From Acidimicrobiaceae bacterium (lineage in GTDB: Bacteria > Actinomycetota > Acidimicrobiia > Acidimicrobiales > RAAP-2): DNA of 64,000 bases. The stretch's first letter is position 1. Each line of letters opens with the position of its first letter. Below, piece by piece: positions 46,391-54,689 of this stretch. The notes beneath the pieces are model-generated. The model saw only the letters and a list, made by a program, of their open reading frames with translations, was not told the DNA's origin and did no database searches. The stretch spans positions 1 through 64,000 of the forward strand of contig DAIEHI010000084.1 of the NCBI GenBank assembly GCA_027355725.1, in the 5' to 3' direction. The position numbers and the translations under genes were made by a program.

Positions 46391-47014
46391 ATGAACATTG
46401 ATTGGTTGTCTCGCGCCCTCGAAGAATCGAGGGCGCGAGGCTTTTTAGGGCCCGGTTCGATTGAACCCCATATCGCCCACGCAATGGGCTTCGCCGACTG
46501 CTGGGCTGATGTCTCATCCACTCCCCCATCGTCATTCTTGGACCTTGGCAGCGGAGGCGGTCTACCGGGACTGGTCCTACTTGATTACTGGGGATGCCGA
46601 GGGGTCTTCGTTGATTCCATGGAGAAACGGATGAACTTCTTGCGCGAGGTACTTGCCTGGCCTGGAGCGCCACAGCTCGGCGAGGTGATTACTGGTCGAG
46701 CCGAGGACATTGCTCGCGACCCCTCACTCGATGGATCATTTGACCTAGTTACGGCTAGATCCTTCGGACCACCTGCTGTTGTTGCTGAATGCGCGGTGCG
46801 GTTTTTGAAGGTTGGGGGAGTGCTCATAGTCTCGGAGCCACCCAATGATGAAGATGAATCCCGCTGGGACACGAAGGCCCTTAGACGATTGGGACTCGAG
46901 AGTCGAGGCCGTGTCCGTCACAATGCCGCGTACCAATTGCTGGTGAAGGTGGCGACGACCCCTCGTGATTTTCCTCGAGCGGTGGGAGTTCCTGGTAAGA
47001 ATCCCCTCTTCTAG
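46391..47014 (+). CDS. rsmG: 16S rRNA (guanine527-N7) methyltransferase RsmG
   Basis: A 207-residue class I methyltransferase. The SAM motif is FLDLGSGGGLPGLVL, followed by FVDSMEKRMNFLREV and DLVTARSFGPPAVVAECA with the conserved R-x-F/A region. It methylates G527 of 16S rRNA. ATG 46391 starts MNIDWLSRAL 7 bp after jag; an earlier in-frame start would overlap jag. Confidence 0.94.
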   Translation: MNIDWLSRALEESRARGFLGPGSIEPHIAHAMGFADCWADVSSTPPSSFLDLGSGGGLPGLVLLDYWGCRGVFVDSMEKRMNFLREVLAWPGAPQLGEVITGRAEDIARDPSLDGSFDLVTARSFGPPAVVAECAVRFLKVGGVLIVSEPPNDEDESRWDTKALRRLGLESRGRVRHNAAYQLLVKVATTPRDFPRAVGVPGKNPLF

Positions 47015-47015
47015 A

Positions 47016-47031
47016 TGTTTCACGTGAAACA
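47016..47031. promoter_or_regulatory. parS site 1
   Basis: TGTTTCACGTGAAACA, a perfect 16-bp palindrome that matches the universal ParB-binding parS consensus. It directly follows the rsmG stop codon and is 325 bp from the next site. Confidence 0.95.
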
Positions 47032-47340
47032 TTCAGAACGTTTCTGTAGGTTCGAACCAAGCTGAGTCTCGCGCTGGACCGCTAGTTGAGCCCAGAGATA
47101 GCCCAGGTTGTGTTTCCTTAATGGAAGTACCAGGAAGGGCCTTGAGGCAGATGACCCTGGTCGGTGAAGGAGTCTGGTCGTACCCACTACGACGCAGGGA
47201 ACCATTCGAGCAGGATCGTCTTGTTTCGCACTGTCACCTGATTACCACGTCTCGCAACCCAGGACGGTGGTTGCCTGATCACGAATTCCACTCAAGGTGA
47301 CCACCCAAGCGTTCCGGCACTTGAAAATCGAGGCGGCCGA

Positions 47341-47356
47341 TGTTTCACGTGAAACA
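47341..47356. promoter_or_regulatory. parS site 2
   Basis: TGTTTCACGTGAAACA, identical to site 1. It begins the first copy of the tandem repeat. Confidence 0.95.
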
Positions 47357-47451
47357 TCGGCAATCAGTCCCTCGGTCTCGGGATTGGTGCTGTGGTGCTA
47401 CGGATTTGCGAGTTCACCCCCGTGAGCTCGGAGGTGCCTGAGGTGTTGGAA

Positions 47452-47467
47452 TGTTTCACGTGAAACA
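47452..47467. promoter_or_regulatory. parS site 3
   Basis: TGTTTCACGTGAAACA, 111 bp after site 2. It begins the second copy of the tandem repeat. Confidence 0.95.
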
Positions 47468-47561
47468 TCGGCAATCAGTCCCTCGGTCTCGGGATTGGTG
47501 CTGTGGTACTACGGATTTGCGAGTTCATCCCGCGAGCCCGGAGGTGCCTGAGGTGTTGGAA

Positions 47562-47577
47562 TGTTTCACGTGAAACA
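47562..47577. promoter_or_regulatory. parS site 4
   Basis: TGTTTCACGTGAAACA, 110 bp after site 3, closing the tandem duplication. Confidence 0.95.
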
Positions 47578-47670
47578 TTCGGATCTTGAAACTTTGACCT
47601 CAGCGTGATTGAAATTGCCCTAGTATTTCTGGGAAATTCAAGGAACTCTCTTGAGAAGTCGAGAGTCGAA

Positions 47671-47686
47671 TGTTTCACGTGAAACA
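47671..47686. promoter_or_regulatory. parS site 5
   Basis: TGTTTCACGTGAAACA, 109 bp after site 4 although the intervening sequence is unrelated to the repeat unit. It is 88 bp upstream of parA. Confidence 0.95.
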
Positions 47687-47773
47687 TCGGTACTTGACGC
47701 ATTCTCAAATAGCGTGTTGAATGGCAGGGGTTCGACGCGGTGTCGGGAAGTTCATTAGGTCGGGAAGAGGCTC

Positions 47774-48547
47774 ATGGCGGACGCCAGCACAATGAGGGTA
47801 TTTGCGGTAGCCAATCAGAAAGGTGGGGTTGGTAAGACCACTACCACCACATCACTGGGTGCCGCCCTGGCAGAAATTGGCAAAAGAGTACTCGTTGTCG
47901 ACCTTGACCCTCAGGGCAACGCCACGACGGGACTAGGTGTCGATGGACGCCGGTTTGAGAAGTCCGTCTACGACGTTCTCTTGAACGATACGCCGATGGT
48001 GGATATCGTCGAGCCGACGGGGTTCAATAATCTCTTCGTCGCACCCGCCACATTGGATCTGGCGGGTGTTGAGCAGGAATTGACTGCCATTATCTCGCGG
48101 GAACTCCGTTTGAAGAGGGCACTCGCCTCAGTAGAGGGTGACTTCGACTACGTCTTCATTGACTGTCCGCCTTCTCTGGGTTTGATCACCATCAATGCGT
48201 TCGCAGCGGCCACCGATATCTTGGTGCCCGTTCAGACTGAGTTCTACGCGCTTGAGGGTCTGACGCAGCTTCAGAGAATTGTCGACCTGGTTCAGAAGAA
48301 CCTCAATCCAACATTACGAATTTCAAAGGTTGTGCTCACGATGTACGACTCGAGGAACACCTTGTCCGGTGACGTCGCGAGAGAGGTGAAGCGTCACTTC
48401 GAGAACGAGCTCTGCAAGACAGTCATTCCGCGCACCGTACGATTGGCTGAGGCACCCTCCTTTGGACAGCCGATTACAGTATTCGATCCGACATCAAAGG
48501 GTGCCAAGGCATACCGCGCACTAGCAGAGGAGATCAACAATGGCTAG
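47774..48547 (+). CDS. parA: Chromosome partitioning ATPase ParA (Soj)
   Basis: A 257-residue deviant-Walker ATPase: NQKGGVGKTTTTTSLGAAL, with the signature Lys, then VVDLDPQGNATTGLG and FIDCPPSLGLITINAF. It drives origin segregation with ParB bound at the upstream parS cluster. The start is ATG 47774 with GAAGAGG 3-6 nt before; a second ATG six codons in is possible. It overlaps parB by 8 bp. Confidence 0.97.
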   Translation: MADASTMRVFAVANQKGGVGKTTTTTSLGAALAEIGKRVLVVDLDPQGNATTGLGVDGRRFEKSVYDVLLNDTPMVDIVEPTGFNNLFVAPATLDLAGVEQELTAIISRELRLKRALASVEGDFDYVFIDCPPSLGLITINAFAAATDILVPVQTEFYALEGLTQLQRIVDLVQKNLNPTLRISKVVLTMYDSRNTLSGDVAREVKRHFENELCKTVIPRTVRLAEAPSFGQPITVFDPTSKGAKAYRALAEEINNG

Positions 48548-49460
48548 GAAACCAGGTTTGGGAAAAGGACTTGGCGCCCTCATTCCCGAGGGAGAGGTCG
48601 AAGTAGTGGAGACCGTCGTTGTCTCAAGTGATGGACCCCTTCGAAGAGTGTTGGTTGGTTCGATTCGACCAAATCCTTTTCAACCTCGAAAGTCCTTCAG
48701 CGATGAGAGTCTTCAGGCACTCGCGTCATCGGTGAAGGAACTCGGAGTCCTACAACCGATCATTGTTCGACCCGTTGAGGGTTCGGAGGGCGAGTTCGAG
48801 CTGATAGCTGGCGAACGTCGTTGGCGAGCGGCCGGCATTGCTGGGCTTGAAATGGTCCCGGTGTTGGTGCAAGACGACGTCAATGACCGGCTCTCGCTTG
48901 AACAAGCCGTCGTTGAGAACCTGCATCGAGTCGACCTTCATCCTTTGGAGGAGGCTGCGGCGTATCAACAACTGATTGACGAGTTCGACTTGACCCACGA
49001 GCAAGTGGCTCAGCGAGTTGGTAAGAGTAGGGCAAACATCACCAACACCCTGCGCCTGCTCCAACTCGGTGAAGCGGCCCAAACCGCACTGGCCACCTCT
49101 CAAATCACCGCCGGACACGCGAGGTCGCTTCTCGTGATTGGCGACGCCAGCGCCCAGGCGACAATGGTTGCACGGATCATCAAGAATGAATTGTCAGTAC
49201 GTGCGACCGAGGAAGCGGTCAAGGCATTTCTTGAGCCCAAGCCGATCGGCGTTCCCGAGGTTGCGGCGAAGGCATCGAGTGAAAAACCACGACTTAGACC
49301 TGTGCCTGATGCAAGTGTTGCAGAACTTGAGCAATTACTTGAAGACTACTTGAACACCAGGGTGCACGTTGATTTGAAGGGCCGTAATGGTCGAATCATC
49401 ATTGACTTTGCAGACCTAGACGACCTAGAACGGATCTACATCACCATCTCACAGGCCTGA
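48540..49460 (+). CDS. parB: Chromosome partitioning protein ParB (Spo0J)
   Basis: A 306-residue CTPase and parS-binding protein. The N-terminal region has IRPNPFQPRKSFSDESLQ and LIAGERRWRAAGIAGLE (CTP-binding box). The helix-turn-helix is LTHEQVAQRVGKSRANITNTLRLLQL, which reads parS. The C-terminal dimer domain ends VDLKGRNGRIIIDFADLDDLERIY. Its binding sites lie directly upstream of the parAB operon. Confidence 0.97.
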   Translation: MARKPGLGKGLGALIPEGEVEVVETVVVSSDGPLRRVLVGSIRPNPFQPRKSFSDESLQALASSVKELGVLQPIIVRPVEGSEGEFELIAGERRWRAAGIAGLEMVPVLVQDDVNDRLSLEQAVVENLHRVDLHPLEEAAAYQQLIDEFDLTHEQVAQRVGKSRANITNTLRLLQLGEAAQTALATSQITAGHARSLLVIGDASAQATMVARIIKNELSVRATEEAVKAFLEPKPIGVPEVAAKASSEKPRLRPVPDASVAELEQLLEDYLNTRVHVDLKGRNGRIIIDFADLDDLERIYITISQA

Positions 49461-49508
49461 TTGGGCCTAACCTTCAACCTAACCTTCATGTTGAAGTTTT
49501 CCCCAAGT

Positions 49509-49612
49509 TGTGGATGAAGTTGTGGGTTACTTGCTTTTTCGTTCAAAAAGCGGCTATTTCCCGGCGCAGTGAGGGAAATCTCCGTTCCCCTTCGGGTGCT
49601 ATCTGTGGATAA
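49509..49612 (-). promoter_or_regulatory. DnaA-box cluster downstream of parB
   Basis: Three boxes in one orientation: TGTGGATGA (49509-49517, 8 of 9), TGTGGGTTA (49521-49529, 7 of 9) and TGTGGATAA (49604-49612, perfect; this one lies in the last codons of the CwlM-like gene). Between them is an ATTTCCC/GGGAAAT inverted repeat (49556-49579) that could terminate parAB transcription. Confidence 0.5.
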
Positions 49613-50549
49613 CTTCTAGAACCACGGTCGATATCGCTTGAGCGAGGTCGTGAAGACCCTTTTCGTTGTGGGTACCGACTTCAATGTGCAATGTGGTCAT
49701 CTGTGTTTCTCGCAAGATCGGCAGCGCCATCCCCGTCAATTCGACTCGTAAGGGGTGTTCGTTCTGAGATAAGCGCGCCGCTATGGCGCTGGCGAGACGC
49801 TCACCGCGACGCGAATACGACCGATAACTCGCCCAATAGTGGAAGTGGACAGTGTCGTCACCATCGGCGCCGTCAAGTGTGGCCAGGGAGAGAACGACGA
49901 TTGCTCGATTCTCGTTGGCGATGATCGCAATCTGCTCGGTGCTCGCAGCATCGAGCGACAACGTCAAGTATTCGGTCTCGAGTGCGCGCGTCACGAGTTC
50001 ACGAAGAGGATTGGGCCCGCAGATGATGATCGGTCCATTGTGCTCGGTATCAAAGCCCGCGAGGTCACGCGCGTCAGTGACCAGATTGCGAGACGGTACT
50101 GAGGGTGACACCCGGATGAGCTCGTTCAAGGTCTCTCTGGTCAGAGTGCCATTCACACCAATGGCACAGTTGCGCTGAAACTCGATGATCGCCTCTTCGA
50201 GGATCGGACCGAAGATGCCATCAATTCGACCTGGATTGAAACCGAGTTGCGCGAGACGCACCTGCAAATCCGCCACATCATCGCCGCGCAGGCAAGGTTG
50301 AGCGAGAAAGAGCAGACGTTGACCCAGTCGCCAGCCCGCTTCCACCAGCCGTGACCAGGTAAGTTCATCCACTTCACCGGTGATGACCAGTCCGCGCGCG
50401 CGCTGAAACGCCTCCACGAGCGCAACCGTCTCATCCCCGTAGATCTCGGGGTTGGCACTCAGTGAAACGTGACCCACGTGGGTCAGTCGTTCGTGCAGGT
50501 CGCGTACAGACTCGCCGTGTGCGCCGCGTCGAAGGGTGGTGAACTTCAG
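49599..50549 (-). CDS. cwlM: CwlM-like protein (peptidoglycan-binding repeats plus degenerate amidase domain)
   Basis: About 316 residues if started at the CTG at 50549. Two peptidoglycan-binding repeats: LRRGAHGESVRDLHERLTHVG with ALVEAFQRARGL, and CLRGDDVADLQVRLAQLGF with GPILEEAIIEFQRN. An amidase_3-like domain follows, but the usual zinc GHGG motif is replaced by ICGPNPLRE, so it is probably catalytically inactive, as for mycobacterial CwlM, a PknB-controlled activator of MurA. The first GTG (50477) would cut off half of repeat 1 and no ATG/GTG/TTG exists between it and trxA. Same operon as trxB-trxA. Confidence 0.82.
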   Translation of the reverse strand: MKFTTLRRGAHGESVRDLHERLTHVGHVSLSANPEIYGDETVALVEAFQRARGLVITGEVDELTWSRLVEAGWRLGQRLLFLAQPCLRGDDVADLQVRLAQLGFNPGRIDGIFGPILEEAIIEFQRNCAIGVNGTLTRETLNELIRVSPSVPSRNLVTDARDLAGFDTEHNGPIIICGPNPLRELVTRALETEYLTLSLDAASTEQIAIIANENRAIVVLSLATLDGADGDDTVHFHYWASYRSYSRRGERLASAIAARLSQNEHPLRVELTGMALPILRETQMTTLHIEVGTHNEKGLHDLAQAISTVVLEVIHR

Positions 50550-50557
50550 GGTCTGAA

Positions 50558-50881
50558 CTAGAGGTTCGCAGTGATCTCTTGTAGCAGGGCACCCTTGGGC
50601 TTGGCGCCAACGAGTCGAGCAACGACCTCACCATCTTTAAAGAGCAGCAGCGTCGGAATACTCATGACTGAGAACTTGGTCGCCGTTGCCACGTTGACGT
50701 CTACGTCGAGTTTGCCAATCGTGAACTTGTCCTGCTCACGCGAGAACTCTTCCAATATTGGCGCGATCATCTTGCAGGGTCCGCACCATTCGGCCCAGAA
50801 GTCGACGAGAATCGGCTTCTCCGCCGCGCCGATGACTTCGTCGAAAGTGGCGTCGGTCAGGGTGGTGATCGGGCTAGTCAT
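50558..50881 (-). CDS. trxA: Thioredoxin
   Basis: A 107-residue thioredoxin with active site [15 protein letters not shown] (Cys33, Cys36) and cis-Pro loop [13 protein letters not shown]. It reduces protein disulfides in the cytoplasm. GGAGG with a 5-nt spacer precedes ATG 50881. It follows trxB by 58 bp in the same direction; TrxB would recycle it with NADPH. Confidence 0.97.
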   Translation of the reverse strand: MTSPITTLTDATFDEVIGAAEKPILVDFWAEWCGPCKMIAPILEEFSREQDKFTIGKLDVDVNVATATKFSVMSIPTLLLFKDGEVVARLVGAKPKGALLQEITANL

Positions 50882-50939
50882 AATTACCTCCAAAGCGCCA
50901 AGTTTGTGGCGTCGCACGCACCACCTTAGCGAGGAAGCG

Positions 50940-51893
50940 TCAAAAACCCCGCGCTTCGAGCCATCGCTCGGCGTCGATCGCCGCGATGCATCCCGAGCCT
51001 GCTGAAGTGATGGCTTGGCGATAGATGTGGTCTTGCACGTCACCGGCGGCGAAGAGACCGTCGATGTTCGTGTAAGAGCCCAACCCCGTTCGAACGTACC
51101 CATTCTCCTCGAGCTCGACCTGGTCTGAGACGAGTGTGGTGTTGGGAACGTGGCCAATGGCGACAAAGACGCCCGTGACGTCGAGCACCCGCTGCTCGTC
51201 GGACACCGTGTCACGCACTAAGAGTCCTGAGACACGATCCTCACCAAGGACCTCAACGACCTGGGTGTTCCACGCGAATTTGATCTTCTCGTTCGCAAAG
51301 GCTCGCTCTTGCATGATCTTGGACGCTCGGAGTGCGTCGCGACGATGCACGATGGTGACACTTGAAGCGAAACGGGTCAAGAAGGTGGCCTCTTCGACAG
51401 CGGAGTCCCCACCACCGATCACCGCGATGTCCTGGCCGCGAAAGAAGAACCCATCGCACGTGGCGCAGGTCGAGAGTCCGTGACTGAGCAGCCGCTCTTC
51501 GCCAGGGACATTCATCATGAGCGACTGCGCGCCCGTCGCGAGAATGACGGCGTCCGCAGTGATACTCGGCTCCTGGTCATCAGTGAGCCACGCTCGAAAA
51601 GGTCGTTCGCGGGTGTCGAGCTTTTGGACCTTGGTCACGCGTAGGTCGGCACCGAAACGCTCAGCCTGGGCGCGCATGTTGGCCATGAGCTCTGGGCCGG
51701 TGATGGATTCGGGGAAACCGGGGAAGTTCTCGATCTCTGTGGTGAGCATGAGTTGACCGCCAGGTTGGTCGGTTGTCGAGGAGGGCTCTCCCTCGATGAC
51801 AATTGGGTTCAACTGCGCACGAGCGCTGTAGATGGCGGCGGTGAGGCCAGCGGGGCCTGAACCAATGATGAGTACTCGGGTGTGTTCGGGCAT
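50940..51893 (-). CDS. trxB: Thioredoxin reductase
   Basis: A 317-residue flavoprotein. FAD motif [18 protein letters not shown] at the N-terminus, redox pair CATCDG (Cys143, Cys146), NADPH motif [15 protein letters not shown], and a second FAD motif [10 protein letters not shown] near the end. It passes electrons from NADPH to the thioredoxin encoded next to it. Its ATG overlaps the upstream membrane-protein stop by one base (TAATG). Confidence 0.97.
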   Translation of the reverse strand: MPEHTRVLIIGSGPAGLTAAIYSARAQLNPIVIEGEPSSTTDQPGGQLMLTTEIENFPGFPESITGPELMANMRAQAERFGADLRVTKVQKLDTRERPFRAWLTDDQEPSITADAVILATGAQSLMMNVPGEERLLSHGLSTCATCDGFFFRGQDIAVIGGGDSAVEEATFLTRFASSVTIVHRRDALRASKIMQERAFANEKIKFAWNTQVVEVLGEDRVSGLLVRDTVSDEQRVLDVTGVFVAIGHVPNTTLVSDQVELEENGYVRTGLGSYTNIDGLFAAGDVQDHIYRQAITSAGSGCIAAIDAERWLEARGF

Positions 51894-52210
51894 TATTTCC
51901 TCAGATTAACGGGACGGCGGCGACGCCAGATCACCAGACCGGCGATCAAAGACACTGCGCCCACGATGGCGTAAGTGATCCACTCATGCCCCGCGAAGAA
52001 GTAGACGTTGCACAGTCGCACGATGCCAATCAGTAGTGCGCTGACCACGATGATCGACATCACGAAGATGATGAATCCAAAAGCGATTGCCCGACCAGCC
52101 AGCAGGAGCGGACGAAGAACGCGATCATGCACGAGGTCAAGGACGTGATCAAAGGAACCCAATGCTTTGTCGACGAAGTCGGGCCCTCGGTCGTTCGAGT
52201 TCTCGTTCAC
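51893..52210 (-). CDS. Small two-span membrane protein
   Basis: A 105-residue protein: soluble acidic N-terminus (~35 residues), then membrane spans [24 protein letters not shown] and [19 protein letters not shown], and a basic C-terminus. No family is recognised. It is transcribed directly ahead of trxB with a one-base overlap. In mycobacteria this slot (between murJ and trxB) holds sigM and its anti-sigma; this protein is not obviously an anti-sigma factor. Confidence 0.8.
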   Translation of the reverse strand: MNENSNDRGPDFVDKALGSFDHVLDLVHDRVLRPLLLAGRAIAFGFIIFVMSIIVVSALLIGIVRLCNVYFFAGHEWITYAIVGAVSLIAGLVIWRRRRPVNLRK

Positions 52211-52236
52211 GCTTAGAACTTAGCGTCGAGTGGGAC

Positions 52237-53076
52237 CTAGGCCTCAATCCAACACAGGGCCACGATTCCTGGTCCGCCGTGGGTGCCTACGACCGGTCCC
52301 ATGTCCGTGACGACCAACTCGAACTCGCTGGGAATCTGGGCGACCAGATCCTGGGCGGTCTTGATGTCACTGGCGTCGCCGTGCACCAAGGCAAGACGGC
52401 GAAGCGGAGCGTGGGATTTGGCCACGTCGACGATCGCCTGCAGTGCTTTAGCGCGCGTGCGTTGTCGTCCGGCCTCGGCGACCACGCCATCTTTCAGCAC
52501 CAACAAGGGCTTGATGGCGAGTACTTGTCCGAGTAGGGCACGGGCCCCGCCAATTCGGCCACCTTTCACGAGGTGCTCCAGGGTGTCGAGCATGCCAACG
52601 ACACCGACCTTGTCCCTCAGGGTCTCGGCACGCGTTACGAGCTCGTCGAGTGATGCGCCAGTGCGGGCGAGTTCACCAATCTCCATGACGAGCAGACCCT
52701 GGGCCATCGAGACTGCTTTGGTGTCGACGATTCTCACGGGAATCGTGTCGGCCACGTTGCTCGCCGCGAGTTGCGCCGACTGGTTGGTCGCCGAGAGGGC
52801 CGCTGAGATCGTGAGCACGATGACCCCGTCGTATCCTTCGGACTTCGCGAGCTCGTAGGCGTGCTGGAACGCGCCGGGTGAAGGTGCGGCGGTCTCTGGC
52901 AAGGTCTTTGACTTCTTGCACTTGGCCCAGAACTGGGCGGGCGTCAAGTCGATGCGATCCACGAACTCCTCGTCGCCGAATCGAATCGTGAGTGACACGA
53001 TGTCGATATCGAGTTCTCGGGCGATCTCGTTTGGTAGGTCACACGCGCTGTCGGTGAGTACGCGAATACGTGCCAT
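52237..53076 (-). CDS. DegV family fatty-acid-binding protein
   Basis: A 279-residue DegV/FakB-type protein. It starts VLTDSACDLPNEIARELDIDIV and has SSG-type fatty-acid-site strands TIRFGDEEF, ETAAPSPGAFQHAYE and GGRIGGARALLGQ. DegV proteins hold a fatty acid for phosphorylation by FakA. No fakA is adjacent. AAGGAG is 4 nt before ATG 53076; upstream in-frame sequence overlaps murJ and is rejected. Confidence 0.92.
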   Translation of the reverse strand: MARIRVLTDSACDLPNEIARELDIDIVSLTIRFGDEEFVDRIDLTPAQFWAKCKKSKTLPETAAPSPGAFQHAYELAKSEGYDGVIVLTISAALSATNQSAQLAASNVADTIPVRIVDTKAVSMAQGLLVMEIGELARTGASLDELVTRAETLRDKVGVVGMLDTLEHLVKGGRIGGARALLGQVLAIKPLLVLKDGVVAEAGRQRTRAKALQAIVDVAKSHAPLRRLALVHGDASDIKTAQDLVAQIPSEFELVVTDMGPVVGTHGGPGIVALCWIEA

Positions 53077-53090
53077 GGTTCTCCTTAGAA

Positions 53091-54689
53091 CTAGCCCAGC
53101 CTTGCATTTCTTGCGGCTCGTCGAGTGATGGCCTGTTGTGAAACGACTACAAAGCCTACGTAAGTGATCGCCCCAAGCGCCATGGCGAGAGAAAAGCGAA
53201 TAATGAGACCCAGGCCCTGATTCCATGCGGGGGCGGCGTAAGCAAGAGCCATGACCAAGGTGGCGGCCAAGGAGGCTCGAAGACTGCGGCGAACGTGCAG
53301 TGACCAGAGGCCCGAGATGATGTTGACGTGGTAGCGCGCCAATGTGAGCACGGACAGGATCGCAGCCGCGGAGTAGGCAATCGAGACACTGGCGCTCAGC
53401 CCCGCGAGTGATGTGCGTCCGAGCAGGATGCACAGACCGATCGTCAGACCGTTCTCAAAGACGTACAGGAAGAAGATCTCGCGGGCTCGCTGGAGTGCTT
53501 GGAGTCCGCGAACACTGAGCTGGAAGACCGTGAAGCCAGGAAGGCCAGCGGCGAGCACCGCGATGACGGTGCCGGCGGAGTGGTGGTGCACGACACTGAC
53601 GTGCTTGAGGAATATCCCCGCAATCGGCTGGGCGAGTATCACCATGACCAAGGTGCAGGGGATGATGACGACGAGCGACTGTCGAAGACCGAAGCGGAGT
53701 CTTTCAGCGAGGCCCGCGAAGTCCTCATTGGTCGCGAAGCCGGCGAGTTGGGGTGTGATCGCCCCCAGTACCGACACCACGATCACCGCATAGGGCATCT
53801 GCATGAATGACCAACCGTAGGTGTAGGCACTCACCGGTCCGTTGCCACCAATGCCAAAGGCGTAGGCGAGTACGACGTAGAGCGAGATCTGGTTGGTCAA
53901 CACCACGAGCAGAATCCAGGTGCTGAGTCGTCCTACCGCGCGCACCGCGGGGTCTCGCAGATCGAGACGAAACGAGATTCGCCAGAGGTCGCTTCGAGCG
54001 AGTGAGGGCAAGAGACACACGAACTGCACTGCGACACCGAGGGTGGTGCCCGCGCCGAGCCAGAGCAGGTCTCGCGAGCCCTGCAGTGTGGCGAGGGTCG
54101 GACTTGGATCAACGAGGTGAAACCAGACCAGCACGCCAATGCAGACGAAGTTGTTCACGACCGGCACCCATGCGGGCGCACCGAAACGGTTTCGGATGTT
54201 CAAAAGGGCAGTGGCGATGGCGATGACGCCGTAGAAGAAGATCTGGGGTACGAACCAGCGCAGCAACGTCGTTGCCACCGCGCGCTGATGGGCGAGGAGG
54301 GTGGCGGACTGGGTGGTGACGCCGTGGTGCATCAAGGTGAAGCCTTCGACGATCCACGGCGCGGTCCACCACACGATGACCGATGCGACGACCAAGGTGA
54401 GGAGTGCTCCAGTGATCACGCTCGAGATGGACTTCCACGCGCGTCGCTCGCCGTCGAGCGTGAGGCGTTCGACGAACACCGGGATGAATGTGGCGCCGGC
54501 GATACCGCCCAGTACCAAGTCGAACAACATGTTGGGCATCGTGTTCGCGAGGTTGTAAGCGTCAGCGATGGGGGAGAGTCCAAGCACCCACGCGAGGACC
54601 ATGATGCGAAGCAGTCCCGTAAGACGTGAGACGAGGGTCCCCGCGGCCATCGAGGTGACGCGTGTGCCGTGGGTGCTTTCAATGCTCAT
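53091..54689 (-). CDS. murJ: Lipid II flippase MurJ (MviN)
   Basis: A 532-residue MOP-superfamily flippase with about 14 spans. It shows the opening TLVSRLTGLLRIMVLAWVLG, then ANTMPNMLFDLVLGGIAGATFIPVFVERL, typical of MviN. It moves lipid II across the membrane for peptidoglycan synthesis. The ATG at 54689 overlaps the DUF6049 stop (ATGA). The actinobacterial C-terminal pseudokinase extension seen in mycobacteria is absent here. Confidence 0.95.
   Translation of the reverse strand: MSIESTHGTRVTSMAAGTLVSRLTGLLRIMVLAWVLGLSPIADAYNLANTMPNMLFDLVLGGIAGATFIPVFVERLTLDGERRAWKSISSVITGALLTLVVASVIVWWTAPWIVEGFTLMHHGVTTQSATLLAHQRAVATTLLRWFVPQIFFYGVIAIATALLNIRNRFGAPAWVPVVNNFVCIGVLVWFHLVDPSPTLATLQGSRDLLWLGAGTTLGVAVQFVCLLPSLARSDLWRISFRLDLRDPAVRAVGRLSTWILLVVLTNQISLYVVLAYAFGIGGNGPVSAYTYGWSFMQMPYAVIVVSVLGAITPQLAGFATNEDFAGLAERLRFGLRQSLVVIIPCTLVMVILAQPIAGIFLKHVSVVHHHSAGTVIAVLAAGLPGFTVFQLSVRGLQALQRAREIFFLYVFENGLTIGLCILLGRTSLAGLSASVSIAYSAAAILSVLTLARYHVNIISGLWSLHVRRSLRASLAATLVMALAYAAPAWNQGLGLIIRFSLAMALGAITYVGFVVVSQQAITRRAARNARLG

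Larger units (their letters stand above)
47341..47577. repeat. Tandem duplication of a ~110-bp parS unit
   Basis: Copy 1 (47341-47451) and copy 2 (47452-47561) both start with parS, continue TCGGCAATCAGTCCCTCGG and end AGGTGCCTGAGGTGTTGGAA. They differ at only a few positions (for example GTGCTACGG versus GTACTACGG and one missing C), and a third parS closes the array. The near identity suggests a recent duplication. Confidence 0.92.
47015..47773. other. Gene-free centromere region (parS cluster)
   Basis: 759 bp between rsmG and parA with no supportable gene; short frames here read through the parS palindromes. It contains five identical 16-bp parS sites, two of them inside a tandem duplication. 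From 47032 to 47340 I see no gene, tRNA or clear structure. The parA promoter must lie near 47690-47770. Confidence 0.85.

Noticed and set aside
47050-47065. GGTTCGAACC in the parS region as a possible tRNA
   Set aside because: No acceptor stem, D-arm or anticodon arm can be folded around it.
47475-47708. Short minus-strand frame through the parS array
   Set aside because: It merely translates the parS palindromes (FHVKH) and repeat; no coding signal.
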